A DNA stretch of 24,270 nucleotides from an uncultured Eubacteriales bacterium (GTDB lineage Bacteria > Bacillota > Clostridia > Oscillospirales > Oscillospiraceae), in NCBI GenBank assembly GCA_900553135.1, contig USCO01000019.1, positions 1 to 24,270 on the forward strand, given 5' to 3'. Under the pieces are notes generated by a model. That model had not been told where the DNA came from. It saw nothing but the letters and a program-made list of their open reading frames with translations, and ran no database searches. The position numbers were made by a program, and so were the translations under genes. Of the stretch, positions 7,148-15,947 are shown one piece after another (positions within the stretch are counted from its first letter, which is position 1; each line of letters opens with the position of its first letter).

Positions 7148-7867
7148 ATGAGTTACCTCATCTTTGACCTTGTAATCGCAATCCTGCTGGTCCTGGCTGT
7201 GTTTCAGGGCTACCGCCGGGGCTTCGTGCTCACTCTGTGCGGCTTTCTGGCTGTGTTTGTGGCCTTCTTTGGCGCCACCATTCTCTCCAACGCCCTGGCC
7301 GAGCCGGTGAGCCACGCTATCACCCCCGTCATTGAAAACCAGATCTCCAACTCCATCCACGAAACCCTGGAGGAGCAGGGCTACCAGTTTGAGGAGTCCC
7401 AGCCCGGCCAGGAGGAGGAGACCCCCGCCCCCGAGGACCAGTTCTCTCTGGACCAGATTTTGAATATGATGAAGGACTCGGCCCTCATCCAGAGCTTCTC
7501 CGACGCCATCCGGGGCGCCGTCAACGACGGCGTGGTGGAGGTGACCACCAGCGCGGCCCAGACCATTGCCAGCTACATCGCCCGGGAACTGGCCCGCATG
7601 GTCCTCTTCCTCATCTCCTTTGTGCTGGTGCTGGTGGCCTGGACCCTCCTGAGCCGCGCCCTGGATTTGGCCTTCCGCCTGCCGGTGCTGTCCACCCTGA
7701 ACCACTGGAGCGGCGCGGCGGTGGGTCTGCTGAAGGGCGGCGTGCTGCTGTTCATCGCCTGCTGGCTGCTGCGGGAGCTGTTTCCCGCCGAGGTGGTGGA
7801 GCAGTCCTACCTGCTGAAGTTCTTCTGCACCACCAATCCCCTGGTTCTGGCCCTGTCTGTTTTCTAA
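7148..7867 (+). CDS. CvpA family membrane protein (239 aa)
   Basis: The N-terminus (LIFDLVIAILLVLAVFQGYRRGF) is the start of the CvpA family: a first membrane helix, then a short loop with GYRRGF and a second helix (about residues 26-47). Two more hydrophobic segments follow near 147-167 and 196-216. Between them lies a long polar insert (about 60-130) with an acidic run (EEQGYQFEESQPGQEEE) that makes the protein longer than the roughly 160-180 residues of minimal family members. CvpA proteins are linked to envelope homeostasis and, in E. coli, colicin V export; the molecular role is not established. AAGGAG lies 7 bases before the ATG. Confidence 0.85.
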   Translation: MSYLIFDLVIAILLVLAVFQGYRRGFVLTLCGFLAVFVAFFGATILSNALAEPVSHAITPVIENQISNSIHETLEEQGYQFEESQPGQEEETPAPEDQFSLDQILNMMKDSALIQSFSDAIRGAVNDGVVEVTTSAAQTIASYIARELARMVLFLISFVLVLVAWTLLSRALDLAFRLPVLSTLNHWSGAAVGLLKGGVLLFIACWLLRELFPAEVVEQSYLLKFFCTTNPLVLALSVF

Positions 7868-7944
7868 GGATTCATGACCAGTTCATAATTGCGTTGTATG
7901 ATAAGCCGTAAATCTTGTTCTCTCTCCTGAAAGGAGTGGTTTCT

Positions 7945-10248
<2,304 letters not shown>

Positions 10249-10255
10249 CATGTGG

Positions 10256-10294
10256 AAAAACCCCCGCAGAACCAAGGTTCTGCGGGGGTTTTTT
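10256..10294. terminator. Bidirectional rho-independent terminator between clpE and the BlaR operon
   Basis: Perfect 18-base arms (10256-10273 and 10276-10293) carry a CCCCCGCAGAACC core, an A-tract at the left end and a T-tract at the right, so it works in both directions. It closes the convergent clpE gene (stop at 10248) and the minus-strand gene whose stop codon overlaps its edge (10293-10295). Confidence 0.95.
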
Positions 10295-10757
10295 ACTGTT
10301 CCGGATAGGCTTTTTCCACCGTTTCCACAATGGCGTCAAAGCACAGGCGCTGAATTTCCCGGTTCCAGGTCCTGCGGCGGTACACCCGCCGCGCACCTTT
10401 CCGCCCCTGCATCACCACGGCGCTGTCCAGAATCCGGTCTGCCAACTCTTCCAAAGCCTTCCGGTCCACGCAGCTTCCCGCCTCCGCCATCCAGAAGAGC
10501 AGCTCGCCGCATTGGATTCGTTTTGTAAAGTGAATATCCTTGTCGGTCCTTTCGCAGTAGGAAACCATCAGATGCCACCACTGGCTGGGCCAGTTTCCCT
10601 GCCGGGGTACCGTCTCTCCCCTGGCCTCCTGCTGCCTGGCGTAGGCCACGTAGCCGCCCCGCTCCTGGTGGTAACCACCCTGGAGCAGCTTCTCGGTGAG
10701 GGGACAGCTGACTTTCTCCTTGTCCTGATAAAAGACCTGGACCTGCCACGTCTTCAC
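10293..10757 (-). CDS. Unknown protein translationally coupled to the M56 sensor gene (154 aa)
   Basis: I do not recognise a family. The protein is soluble-looking, with no signal peptide or membrane segment. The N-terminal half has aromatic and polar segments (KTWQVQVFYQDKEK; NWPSQWWHLMVSYCE around 55-69) and the C-terminal half is helical and basic (ALEELADRILDSAV, then GRKGARRVYRRRTW at 119-131). Cysteines occur at 18, 68, 83, 96 and 139. The start is GTG 10757-10755, whose GTGA overlaps the TGA stop of the M56 gene; GGAGG lies just upstream, so translational coupling is likely. A longer same-frame reading upstream only mirrors the M56 gene in another frame. Its position as third gene of a blaI - M56 operon suggests it acts in, or is the output of, that signalling system (inference). 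Confidence 0.75.
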   Translation of the reverse strand: MKTWQVQVFYQDKEKVSCPLTEKLLQGGYHQERGGYVAYARQQEARGETVPRQGNWPSQWWHLMVSYCERTDKDIHFTKRIQCGELLFWMAEAGSCVDRKALEELADRILDSAVVMQGRKGARRVYRRRTWNREIQRLCFDAIVETVEKAYPEQ

Positions 10758-12055
10758 GCTTCTCCTCCCTGGGTGAGGAGGGCCCGCAGGTCCACCTGGC
10801 GCTCCTCCTCGCCCATCTGGACCTCCATGGTCAGCTCGGTCACCTGGTCCGCCTCCTCCTGACTCAGGGCAATGGAGTAGGTCTCCCCCGGTGTCCACTC
10901 CGTTCCCTCCAGATAGTGCAGGCTGATCCCGCCCAGCTGCGCCGTCTCGGCCCGGCCGGCAATGTGGAGTTCCCACTCCTCCTCTCCCTCGGGGATGGTA
11001 AAGAACAGGGTCTGCCCGTCATAGAAGATGCTCTCCTCCAGGGCCGCCAGCTGTTTCTCATCAGGCGCGGTTTTCTGACAGCCCACCAGGCCGCCAACCA
11101 GCAGCACACCGCCCAGCGCCAGACAGATCAGTGCCCGGCCCGACTTCTTGCCCACAAACAGATTCTCCAAACGCACCTTCAGCTCCTCCTTTCCGCTTCC
11201 AAAGCGGCTGGACAGGACGGGACCCGGCCCCTCCGCCGCGCTCTCCAGCAGCAGCTGGCCATACCGGCGGCGGAAGGCGGCGTCCTTCCTGCCCGCCACG
11301 TCCTCGTCGCAGCACAGCTCCAGATTCTGCCCCGCCGCCCGGCTCATCCACCACACCAGAGGATTGAACCAGTGCACCCAGCACACGGCAGCCAGTAGGG
11401 CTTTATACTCCAGATCCCGGCGGCGCAGGTGGTACAGCTCATGGACCACTACCAGCAGGTCACAGCCCTCCTGGGGCAGGATCAGCACGGGCCGCAGCAC
11501 CCCCATCACCATAGCGGTGCGCACCCGGCCGCTCTGCCGCACTTGGAAGGCCCGCTTCAGCCCTATGGTCTTGGCCAGCCGCCCCATCTCCTCCTCGGTC
11601 TCCCGGGAAGCGGGCTTGCTCCCTCGGAGCAGGGCCCGCCGGGCCACCCAATAGCTGCTGATCTGCACCACGGCAACGGCAAGCATCCCCGTCAGCCACA
11701 GGGTTCCCAGCACCGCCGTCAACGGCAGGCCACCGTCTCCCCGTACAGGGGTTTCCCCCTCCTCCGGCACCAGGAAGGTGTACACGCCGGGCTCTATGGG
11801 GGTCAATTCATGCAGCTCCGCAGAAATCCTGTGTTCTGGCAGCACCTGATAGGTGGGCACCTGAATGGTAACTGCGGGCTGGGGCAGAGTCAGCTCCACC
11901 GGGATCAGCAGGCGTACGGCCAGCAGGAGCCACAGGATGTATAAGCTCTTGGCCCGCACCCGGCTGCGCAGCCACCCATGGGCCAGCAGCAGGGGCAGAA
12001 GCACCGCCGACACCGTGGCCGACAGCCACACCACCGACACAAACAGCCCCTCCAT
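10754..12055 (-). CDS. M56 family (BlaR1-like) membrane metallopeptidase sensor (433 aa)
   Basis: Integral-membrane zinc protease of the BlaR1/MecR1 family. Membrane segments are seen at about 2-22, 37-53, 112-132 and 308-325. The zinc-binding HELYH is at residues 205-209, with a likely third ligand Glu246 in NLELCCDE. In BlaR1 systems, ligand binding outside the cell activates this cytoplasmic protease, leading to cleavage or release of the BlaI repressor. The C-terminal extracytoplasmic part (about 327-433) is only some 107 residues, beta-rich in appearance, and lacks the roughly 250-residue penicillin-binding sensor with SxxK and KTG motifs. It is therefore not a beta-lactam receptor of the classic type and its signal is unknown. 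It starts directly after the BlaI stop codon. Confidence 0.9.
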   Translation of the reverse strand: MEGLFVSVVWLSATVSAVLLPLLLAHGWLRSRVRAKSLYILWLLLAVRLLIPVELTLPQPAVTIQVPTYQVLPEHRISAELHELTPIEPGVYTFLVPEEGETPVRGDGGLPLTAVLGTLWLTGMLAVAVVQISSYWVARRALLRGSKPASRETEEEMGRLAKTIGLKRAFQVRQSGRVRTAMVMGVLRPVLILPQEGCDLLVVVHELYHLRRRDLEYKALLAAVCWVHWFNPLVWWMSRAAGQNLELCCDEDVAGRKDAAFRRRYGQLLLESAAEGPGPVLSSRFGSGKEELKVRLENLFVGKKSGRALICLALGGVLLVGGLVGCQKTAPDEKQLAALEESIFYDGQTLFFTIPEGEEEWELHIAGRAETAQLGGISLHYLEGTEWTPGETYSIALSQEEADQVTELTMEVQMGEEERQVDLRALLTQGGEA

Positions 12056-12439
12056 TTACATGCCCTCCTTTTCCTCCAGCTCCTCCAAGTAGGCCCGCAG
12101 CTCCTCTACCTCCCTGCGGTCCAGCCCGCCCCCGTCGTAGAGGGCGGCGGCAAACCGCTTCAAGGAGCCGTCGTACAGCTTGTCCAGGATGGTGTGCCCC
12201 TCCTGGCGGCGGTATTCCTCCCGCCCCACCAGCGGGGTGTAGCGATTGGTTTTGCCCTCCTTGCGGCAGGCCAGATAGCCCTTCTCCTCCAGGCGCTTAA
12301 GGTAGCTGTGCAGGGCGCTGGGAGTGAGGGGCCGCTCCAGCCGCTCCAGAATGGCGGGGGCGGTGGCCCCTTCTCCCAGGTCCCACACCACCAGCATGAT
12401 GTCCAGCTCCGACTCAGGCAGGCGAGAATTGTCCTTCAT
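12056..12439 (-). CDS. blaI: BlaI/MecI/CopY family transcriptional repressor (127 aa)
   Basis: Winged-helix repressor that binds as a dimer to a dyad with TACA/TGTA-like half-sites and is inactivated through the M56 protease. The sequence shows LPESELDIMLVVWDLG (helix 1), APAILERLERPLTPSALHSYLKRLEEKGYL (recognition region, about 28-56), a wing (CRKEGKTNRYTPLV), and a C-terminal dimerisation segment with SLKRFAAALYDGG, near the place where BlaI is cut in staphylococci. The start is ATG 12439 because AAGGAG and GAGG precede it; a start ten codons earlier would place the second operator inside the gene. The TAA stop is immediately followed by the M56 start codon. Confidence 0.9.
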   Translation of the reverse strand: MKDNSRLPESELDIMLVVWDLGEGATAPAILERLERPLTPSALHSYLKRLEEKGYLACRKEGKTNRYTPLVGREEYRRQEGHTILDKLYDGSLKRFAAALYDGGGLDRREVEELRAYLEELEEKEGM

Positions 12440-12455
12440 GGTCCTCTTCTCCTTC

Positions 12456-12471
12456 TTCTGCATTTGCAAAA
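12456..12471 (-). promoter_or_regulatory. BlaI-like operator, downstream copy
   Basis: TTCTGCATTTGCAAAA (plus-strand reading) is an imperfect dyad around an AT centre with TGCA-AA-TGCA half-sites. It lies just downstream of the predicted transcription start of blaI, 26 bases centre to centre from the upstream copy. Confidence 0.7.
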
Positions 12472-12480
12472 CTTTATTAT

Positions 12481-12509
12481 ATTCTACATTTGCAGAAGTT
12501 TTTTGTCAA
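12481..12509 (-). promoter_or_regulatory. SigA-type promoter of the blaI operon
   Basis: TTGACA (12509-12504) and TAGAAT (12486-12481) on the minus strand are separated by 17 bases. The transcription start should be near 12474, between the two operators. Confidence 0.85.
12482..12497 (-). promoter_or_regulatory. BlaI-like operator, upstream copy
   Basis: TTCTACATTTGCAGAA (plus-strand reading) is a near-perfect dyad matching the TACA-NN-TGTA type core with one change. It covers the spacer and most of the -10 of the blaI promoter, so a bound repressor would block polymerase. Confidence 0.75.
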
Positions 12510-12516
12510 GAGGTTT

Positions 12517-13536
12517 CTACAGCCACAGCCGGGCAAAAAGATAACCCAATCCCCCGCACCCGGGAAAGGTGAGCACCCAGGTGAGGGCCACCCCTCCCGC
12601 CACCTTCCAATCTACCCCCTGGCCACCCGCCAGGCCCACCCCCAGCAGGGCGGAGGTGCGGGTGTGGGTGGTGGACACGGGAAAGCCCAGCAGGGTGGAC
12701 AGAAGCAGGCAGGCGTTCCCCCCCAGGTCGGCGGCGAAGCCGTCCCGCGGGGTCAGGCGCACCATATCCCGGCCGATGCGGTCGATGATTCGCCTGCCCC
12801 CCATAGCGCAGCCCAGGGACATGGCCCCCGCGCACACCAGCGCCAGCCACCTGGGCGCCGGGGCCATCTCCGGCCCCTGTCCTCCCTGGGCCAGGGCCAT
12901 GCCCAGCAGAAACACCCCCATAAATTTCTGCCCGTCCTGGGCCCCGTGGAGCAGGGCGGTGCCCGCCGCCCCGGGGATTTGCAGCAGGCGGAAAGTATCC
13001 GCTCCCCCTGGCCAGCTCCGAGAAACCCGCCCGGTCCACCATCCGGCCAGCATCCCCGCCCCGGTGGACAGCAGCAGCCCCAGCAGCACCTTGCCCCAGC
13101 TCTCCCGGTCCAGAGCCTGCCAGCCCTGCCCCAGGGCGGCAGCCGCTCCGGTGAGCCCTGCCATGAGGGCGTGGCTCTCGCTGGTGGGGATGCCCCAGCG
13201 CCAGGCCGCCGCCGCCCACACCACCACCGCCGCCATGGCGGCGCACAAGGCCACACTCGTCCGCTGTGGGTCCCCCTGAAAGCGGGCGATGGCGTACACC
13301 GTCCGGGCCACGGGCAGCCCCGCCGAAGCGGCCCACAGCACCCCCAAAATCTCAAAGCAGGCCGCCAGGACCACCGCCCGGCGAAAAGACAGGGCCCCCG
13401 TCACCACCGCCCCGGCGATGGCGTTGGGGGCGTCGGTCCAGCCGTTGACCACCATCACCCCCAAAGTCAGCAGGGCTGTGACGGCCAGGGCGGGATTGTG
13501 TCCCAATTCCAGACAAAAGGCAAGAAAAGAGGGCAT
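12517..13536 (-). CDS. PiT family inorganic phosphate transporter (339 aa)
   Basis: Cation-coupled phosphate permease of the PiT/PHO-4 family. The inverted-repeat signature motifs are recognisable: NGWTDAPNAIAG (residues 31-42) and HGAQDGQKFMGV (197-208), in place of the common GANDVANA, plus GIPTSESHAL (115-124) and its mirror FPVSTTHTRTSA near the C-terminus. About ten hydrophobic segments are visible. The start is placed at ATG 13536, with GGAGGTGG a few bases upstream; two upstream in-frame candidates (GTG 13557, ATG 13551) have poorer spacing. It begins 30 bases after dinB and may share its transcript. The DUF47/PhoU-like accessory gene that often accompanies clostridial PiT genes is not adjacent. 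The stop lies next to the blaI promoter. Confidence 0.9.
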   Translation of the reverse strand: MPSFLAFCLELGHNPALAVTALLTLGVMVVNGWTDAPNAIAGAVVTGALSFRRAVVLAACFEILGVLWAASAGLPVARTVYAIARFQGDPQRTSVALCAAMAAVVVWAAAAWRWGIPTSESHALMAGLTGAAAALGQGWQALDRESWGKVLLGLLLSTGAGMLAGWWTGRVSRSWPGGADTFRLLQIPGAAGTALLHGAQDGQKFMGVFLLGMALAQGGQGPEMAPAPRWLALVCAGAMSLGCAMGGRRIIDRIGRDMVRLTPRDGFAADLGGNACLLLSTLLGFPVSTTHTRTSALLGVGLAGGQGVDWKVAGGVALTWVLTFPGCGGLGYLFARLWL

Positions 13537-13566
13537 GGATTCCACCTCCATGCCCACTGTATGGTG

Positions 13567-14808
13567 TTATTCCTCCTGATATGACCCGCCGGGCGGGGGC
13601 GCATGGCGCTCCCGGGTCTCCCCCGCCGCGCTGGCCCGGCTGATGGCCCCCCGGCCAAACTTGGCCCGGATGGCGTCCATGGTGCCCTCCAGCTTCTCCA
13701 GCCGTTCCCGGCGGTGCTCCGCCTCCCCGGCAAACAGATCCTGCTGGGCGGCCGCCTCCTCCTGGGGAATCAGGTAAATGGCGGTGACGGTGAGGGCCCG
13801 CACGGGCCGCCCCATATCCCAGCACTCCTCTGCCAGCTCCATGGCGGCACGAGCGATCTCCCCGCTGAGGCAGGTGGGGACATCCAGCCGTTTCTGGCGG
13901 CTCAGGTCCCGAAAATCCGGGTCCCGCACCGCCAGACACACCCCGGCGCACTTCATCCCGTGGCGACGCAGGCGGGCGGCCACCTGGTCGGAGAGGAGCA
14001 CCAGGCCGGAGCGGATCTCCTCCCGCCCCTGGAGGTTCCGGGGAAAGGTGGTGCCGTTGCCCACGGATTTGGGGGGCGTGTACTGCCCCGCCGGGGCCAC
14101 AGGGGAGCGATCCAGGCCGTTGGCGTAGTCGTGGAGCTGGGCCCCGTGGCGCCCCAACAGCTGAAACAGGGCCTCCCGGTCAAAGCGGGCCAAGTCCCCA
14201 ATGGTGGTCACCCCGAATTTTTTCAGGGTATCCCCCGCCGCCCGGCCCACATACAGCAGGTCGGTGACGGGCAGGGGCCACACCATGCGCCGGAAATTTT
14301 CTGGGGTAATGCAGGTGGTGGCGTCTGGTTTTTTGTAGTCGCTGCCCAGCTTGGCAAAGACCTTGTTGAAGGACACCCCCACCGAGATGGTGAGCCCCAG
14401 CTCCCCCCGCAGCCGCTCCCGCAGGCGGTCGGCCAGGGCCACAGGGTCGCCCCCGAAGAGGTGGAGGGTACCGGTGACATCCAGCCAGCTCTCGTCAATG
14501 CCGAAGGGCTCCACCAGGTCGGTGTACTCCTGATACAGAGCGTTGACCCGCTGGGAGAACTCCCGGTATTTTCCGTGGTGGGCGGGGAGAAGCACCAGGT
14601 CCGGGCACTTTTTCCGGGCCTGCCAGATGGTCTCGGCGGTTTTCACCTGAAAGCGCTTGGCGGGCTCATTTTTGGCCAGAATGATGCCGTGGCGGCTCTC
14701 CGGGTCACCGCACACCGCCACCGGCAGATGGCGCAGTTCGGGGTGCTCCAGCAGCTCTACCGAGGCGTAAAAGCTATTCAGGTCACAGTGGAAAATCACC
14801 CGTTCCAT
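13567..14808 (-). CDS. dinB: Y-family DNA polymerase IV (translesion synthesis)
   Basis: Error-prone lesion-bypass polymerase. The palm motif CDLNSFYASVE (residues 8-18) contains catalytic Asp9, and FGIDESWLDVT (102-112) holds catalytic Asp105 and Glu106. The second position of the usual D-x-D near the N-terminus is Asn, common in this clostridial branch and not a catalytic position. A helix-hairpin-helix thumb region follows (VTDLLYVGRAAGDTLKKFGVTTIGDLA), then the little-finger domain. QQDLF about 50 residues before the C-terminus is a beta-clamp binding motif. The 413 residues include a polar tail beyond the clamp motif. The start is ATG 14808 after GGGGGGAGAAGG. The promoter carries a LexA-like box, so induction by DNA damage is likely. 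Confidence 0.93.
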   Translation of the reverse strand: MERVIFHCDLNSFYASVELLEHPELRHLPVAVCGDPESRHGIILAKNEPAKRFQVKTAETIWQARKKCPDLVLLPAHHGKYREFSQRVNALYQEYTDLVEPFGIDESWLDVTGTLHLFGGDPVALADRLRERLRGELGLTISVGVSFNKVFAKLGSDYKKPDATTCITPENFRRMVWPLPVTDLLYVGRAAGDTLKKFGVTTIGDLARFDREALFQLLGRHGAQLHDYANGLDRSPVAPAGQYTPPKSVGNGTTFPRNLQGREEIRSGLVLLSDQVAARLRRHGMKCAGVCLAVRDPDFRDLSRQKRLDVPTCLSGEIARAAMELAEECWDMGRPVRALTVTAIYLIPQEEAAAQQDLFAGEAEHRRERLEKLEGTMDAIRAKFGRGAISRASAAGETRERHAPPPGGSYQEE

Positions 14809-14828
14809 CCTTCTCCCCCCTTTCCTCT

Positions 14829-14857
14829 ATCATAAATCCTTTCCCCTGAAATGTCAA
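14829..14857 (-). promoter_or_regulatory. SigA-type promoter of dinB
   Basis: TTGACA (14857-14852) and TATGAT (14834-14829) on the minus strand are separated by 17 bases, giving a very short leader before ATG 14808. Confidence 0.85.
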
Positions 14858-14868
14858 ACGTTCGTTCT
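14855..14868 (-). promoter_or_regulatory. LexA (SOS) box overlapping the dinB -35
   Basis: The minus strand reads AGAACGAACGTTTG, which fits the Gram-positive LexA consensus CGAACRNRYGTTYC at all but the two outermost positions. Its 3' end overlaps the first bases of the TTGACA element, a position where a repressor would block transcription. Confidence 0.7.
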
Positions 14869-14876
14869 ATTTTTCC

Positions 14877-14911
14877 AATAAAAAACAGGCGCGGCCCGAA
14901 GGCCGCACCCG
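14877..14911 (-). terminator. Rho-independent terminator of ribU
   Basis: GCGGCC-CGAA-GGCCGC (14891-14906), extended by a GGY/ACC flank, is followed on the minus strand by GCCTGTTTTTTATT. It lies 19 bases after the ribU stop. Confidence 0.9.
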
Positions 14912-14929
14912 TGAGGACTGGACAAATGG

Positions 14930-15553
14930 TTATCTTCTGCCGTGGAGCAGGGGAGAGAGGGGCTTGTAGATCAGGAAGCACAGGGCCGCGGTCAGCAGGC
15001 CCTTCACCAGGGTGAAGGGGGCGTTGAAGACGATCAGGCACTCCAGCAGGCCGTTGACAGAGGGACGAATCTGCTGGTACAGGCCCATGATGGCCTCGAT
15101 GGGCATAAAGTTGGCATAGATGGGGTAGGTGATGTAGTAGTTCAGGGGGATGGACAGCAGGCCCATGATCACCGCGCCCACCAGAGTGCCCACCAGAGCA
15201 CCCTTGCGGGACTTAAACTTGTGGTAGAGCAAACCGGCGGGGAACACGAAGCAGGAGCCCAGCATGAAGTTGCACAGCTCACCGGCGCCGGCAGTGGTGG
15301 TAATGGCCAGGTGGATGATGTTCTTCACCAGGCACACCATCACGCCGTACACAGGGCCCAGGCTGAAGGCGGCCAGCAGAGCGGGCAGCTCGGAGAAGTC
15401 CATCTTCACGAAGTTGGGGATCAGGAAGGGGATGGGGAAATCCAGGAACATCAGCACAAAGGCCACTGCGGAAAGCATGGCGGTGACGGCCAGTTCCCGG
15501 GCACCAACCTTCTTGTTGACTTTTGCGGATACGGCGTTGGTCATACTGGACAT
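14930..15553 (-). CDS. ribU: Riboflavin ECF transporter S component RibU (207 aa)
   Basis: Substrate-binding integral membrane subunit of an ECF importer. About six hydrophobic segments are visible. The N-terminal part (ELAVTAMLSAVAFVLMFLDFPIPF) carries the Ala-rich first helix that docks S components to EcfT, and PNFVKMDFSELPALLAAFSLGP followed by a helix containing KNIIHL is typical of RibU. The riboflavin assignment is strengthened by the FMN riboswitch in the leader (15672-15789). The ATPases and EcfT are encoded separately at 2564-5147. AAGGAG lies 9 bases before ATG 15553. It forms a single-gene unit with its own promoter and terminator. Confidence 0.95.
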   Translation of the reverse strand: MSSMTNAVSAKVNKKVGARELAVTAMLSAVAFVLMFLDFPIPFLIPNFVKMDFSELPALLAAFSLGPVYGVMVCLVKNIIHLAITTTAGAGELCNFMLGSCFVFPAGLLYHKFKSRKGALVGTLVGAVIMGLLSIPLNYYITYPIYANFMPIEAIMGLYQQIRPSVNGLLECLIVFNAPFTLVKGLLTAALCFLIYKPLSPLLHGRR

Positions 15554-15632
15554 AAAAAAACACTCCTTATTGCTTGGTACGCCTGAAAGAGCATGTCTTC
15601 CAGGTGTAAAACAACAAAGGAGGTGCGCTTAT

Positions 15633-15653
15633 CACGCGCCGAAACAGCGCGTG
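15633..15653 (-). promoter_or_regulatory. Expression-platform hairpin between FMN riboswitch and ribU
   Basis: CACGCGC (15633-15639) and GCGCGTG (15647-15653) form a perfect 7-bp stem with a 7-base loop, just downstream of the aptamer in the transcript. Flanking AAAACAA (15608-15614) and TTGTTTT (15657-15663) can also pair. The minus-strand segment CACCTCCTTTG (15625-15615) between the hairpin and the gene is complementary to the ribU Shine-Dalgarno sequence. Confidence 0.55.
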
Positions 15654-15671
15654 TTATTGTTTTGACACACA

Positions 15672-15789
15672 TCTTCTTCCATCCGGACTATAACCGTTGG
15701 TCCCGGAGTTTCACCGAGTCAGCGGGCCTGTTTCCAGACCCGGTCGCGGACTATACCGCCAGTGGGGAATTTCACCCCGCCCTGAAGAC
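15672..15789 (-). ncRNA. FMN riboswitch (RFN element)
   Basis: Read on the minus strand, the segment contains the conserved RFN blocks in order: TCTTCAGGGC at the 5' side of P1, GGGGTGAAATTCCCC, GGCGGTATAGTCCGCGA, CTGACTCGGTGAAACTCC, GGACCAACGGTTATAGTCCGG, and the closing GGATGGAAGA. This is a full-length FMN aptamer. FMN binding represses riboflavin synthesis and transport genes in Firmicutes; here the controlled gene is ribU, 118 bases downstream of the aptamer's 3' end. Confidence 0.97.
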
Positions 15790-15813
15790 ATATCATTCAG
15801 TTGTCCGTATTTC

Positions 15814-15841
15814 ATTATACGCTGTTTCCCACAAAATGCAA
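15814..15841 (-). promoter_or_regulatory. Promoter of the riboswitch-ribU transcript
   Basis: TATAAT (15819-15814) on the minus strand is preceded 16 bases upstream by TTGCAT (15841-15836). It lies about 25 bases before the aptamer. Confidence 0.7.
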
Positions 15842-15889
15842 CCCCTATTTGGAAAAGAGCTGAAATTAGAACAAATATTCGATTCCTCG

Positions 15890-15918
15890 TTGACTTTCTT
15901 CAGGCGGTATATTACAAT
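15890..15918 (+). promoter_or_regulatory. SigA-type promoter for the SLOG-queH pair
   Basis: TTGACT (15890-15895) and TACAAT (15913-15918) are separated by 17 bases and lie 30 bases before the ATG at 15948. Confidence 0.75.
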
Positions 15919-15947
15919 GTCCATACCACTGGGCAAGGAGGGCCGCC

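Noticed and set aside
7868..7944. CtsR operator upstream of clpE
   Set aside because: No GTCAAA-type heptads are present. The TTCATGA/TTCATAA pair does not match the CtsR consensus.
10758..10976. N-terminal extension of the 154-residue unknown protein
   Set aside because: The upstream part of the frame lies inside the M56 gene and is Gly/Pro-rich shadow translation. The GTG with GGAGG at 10757 is a better start.
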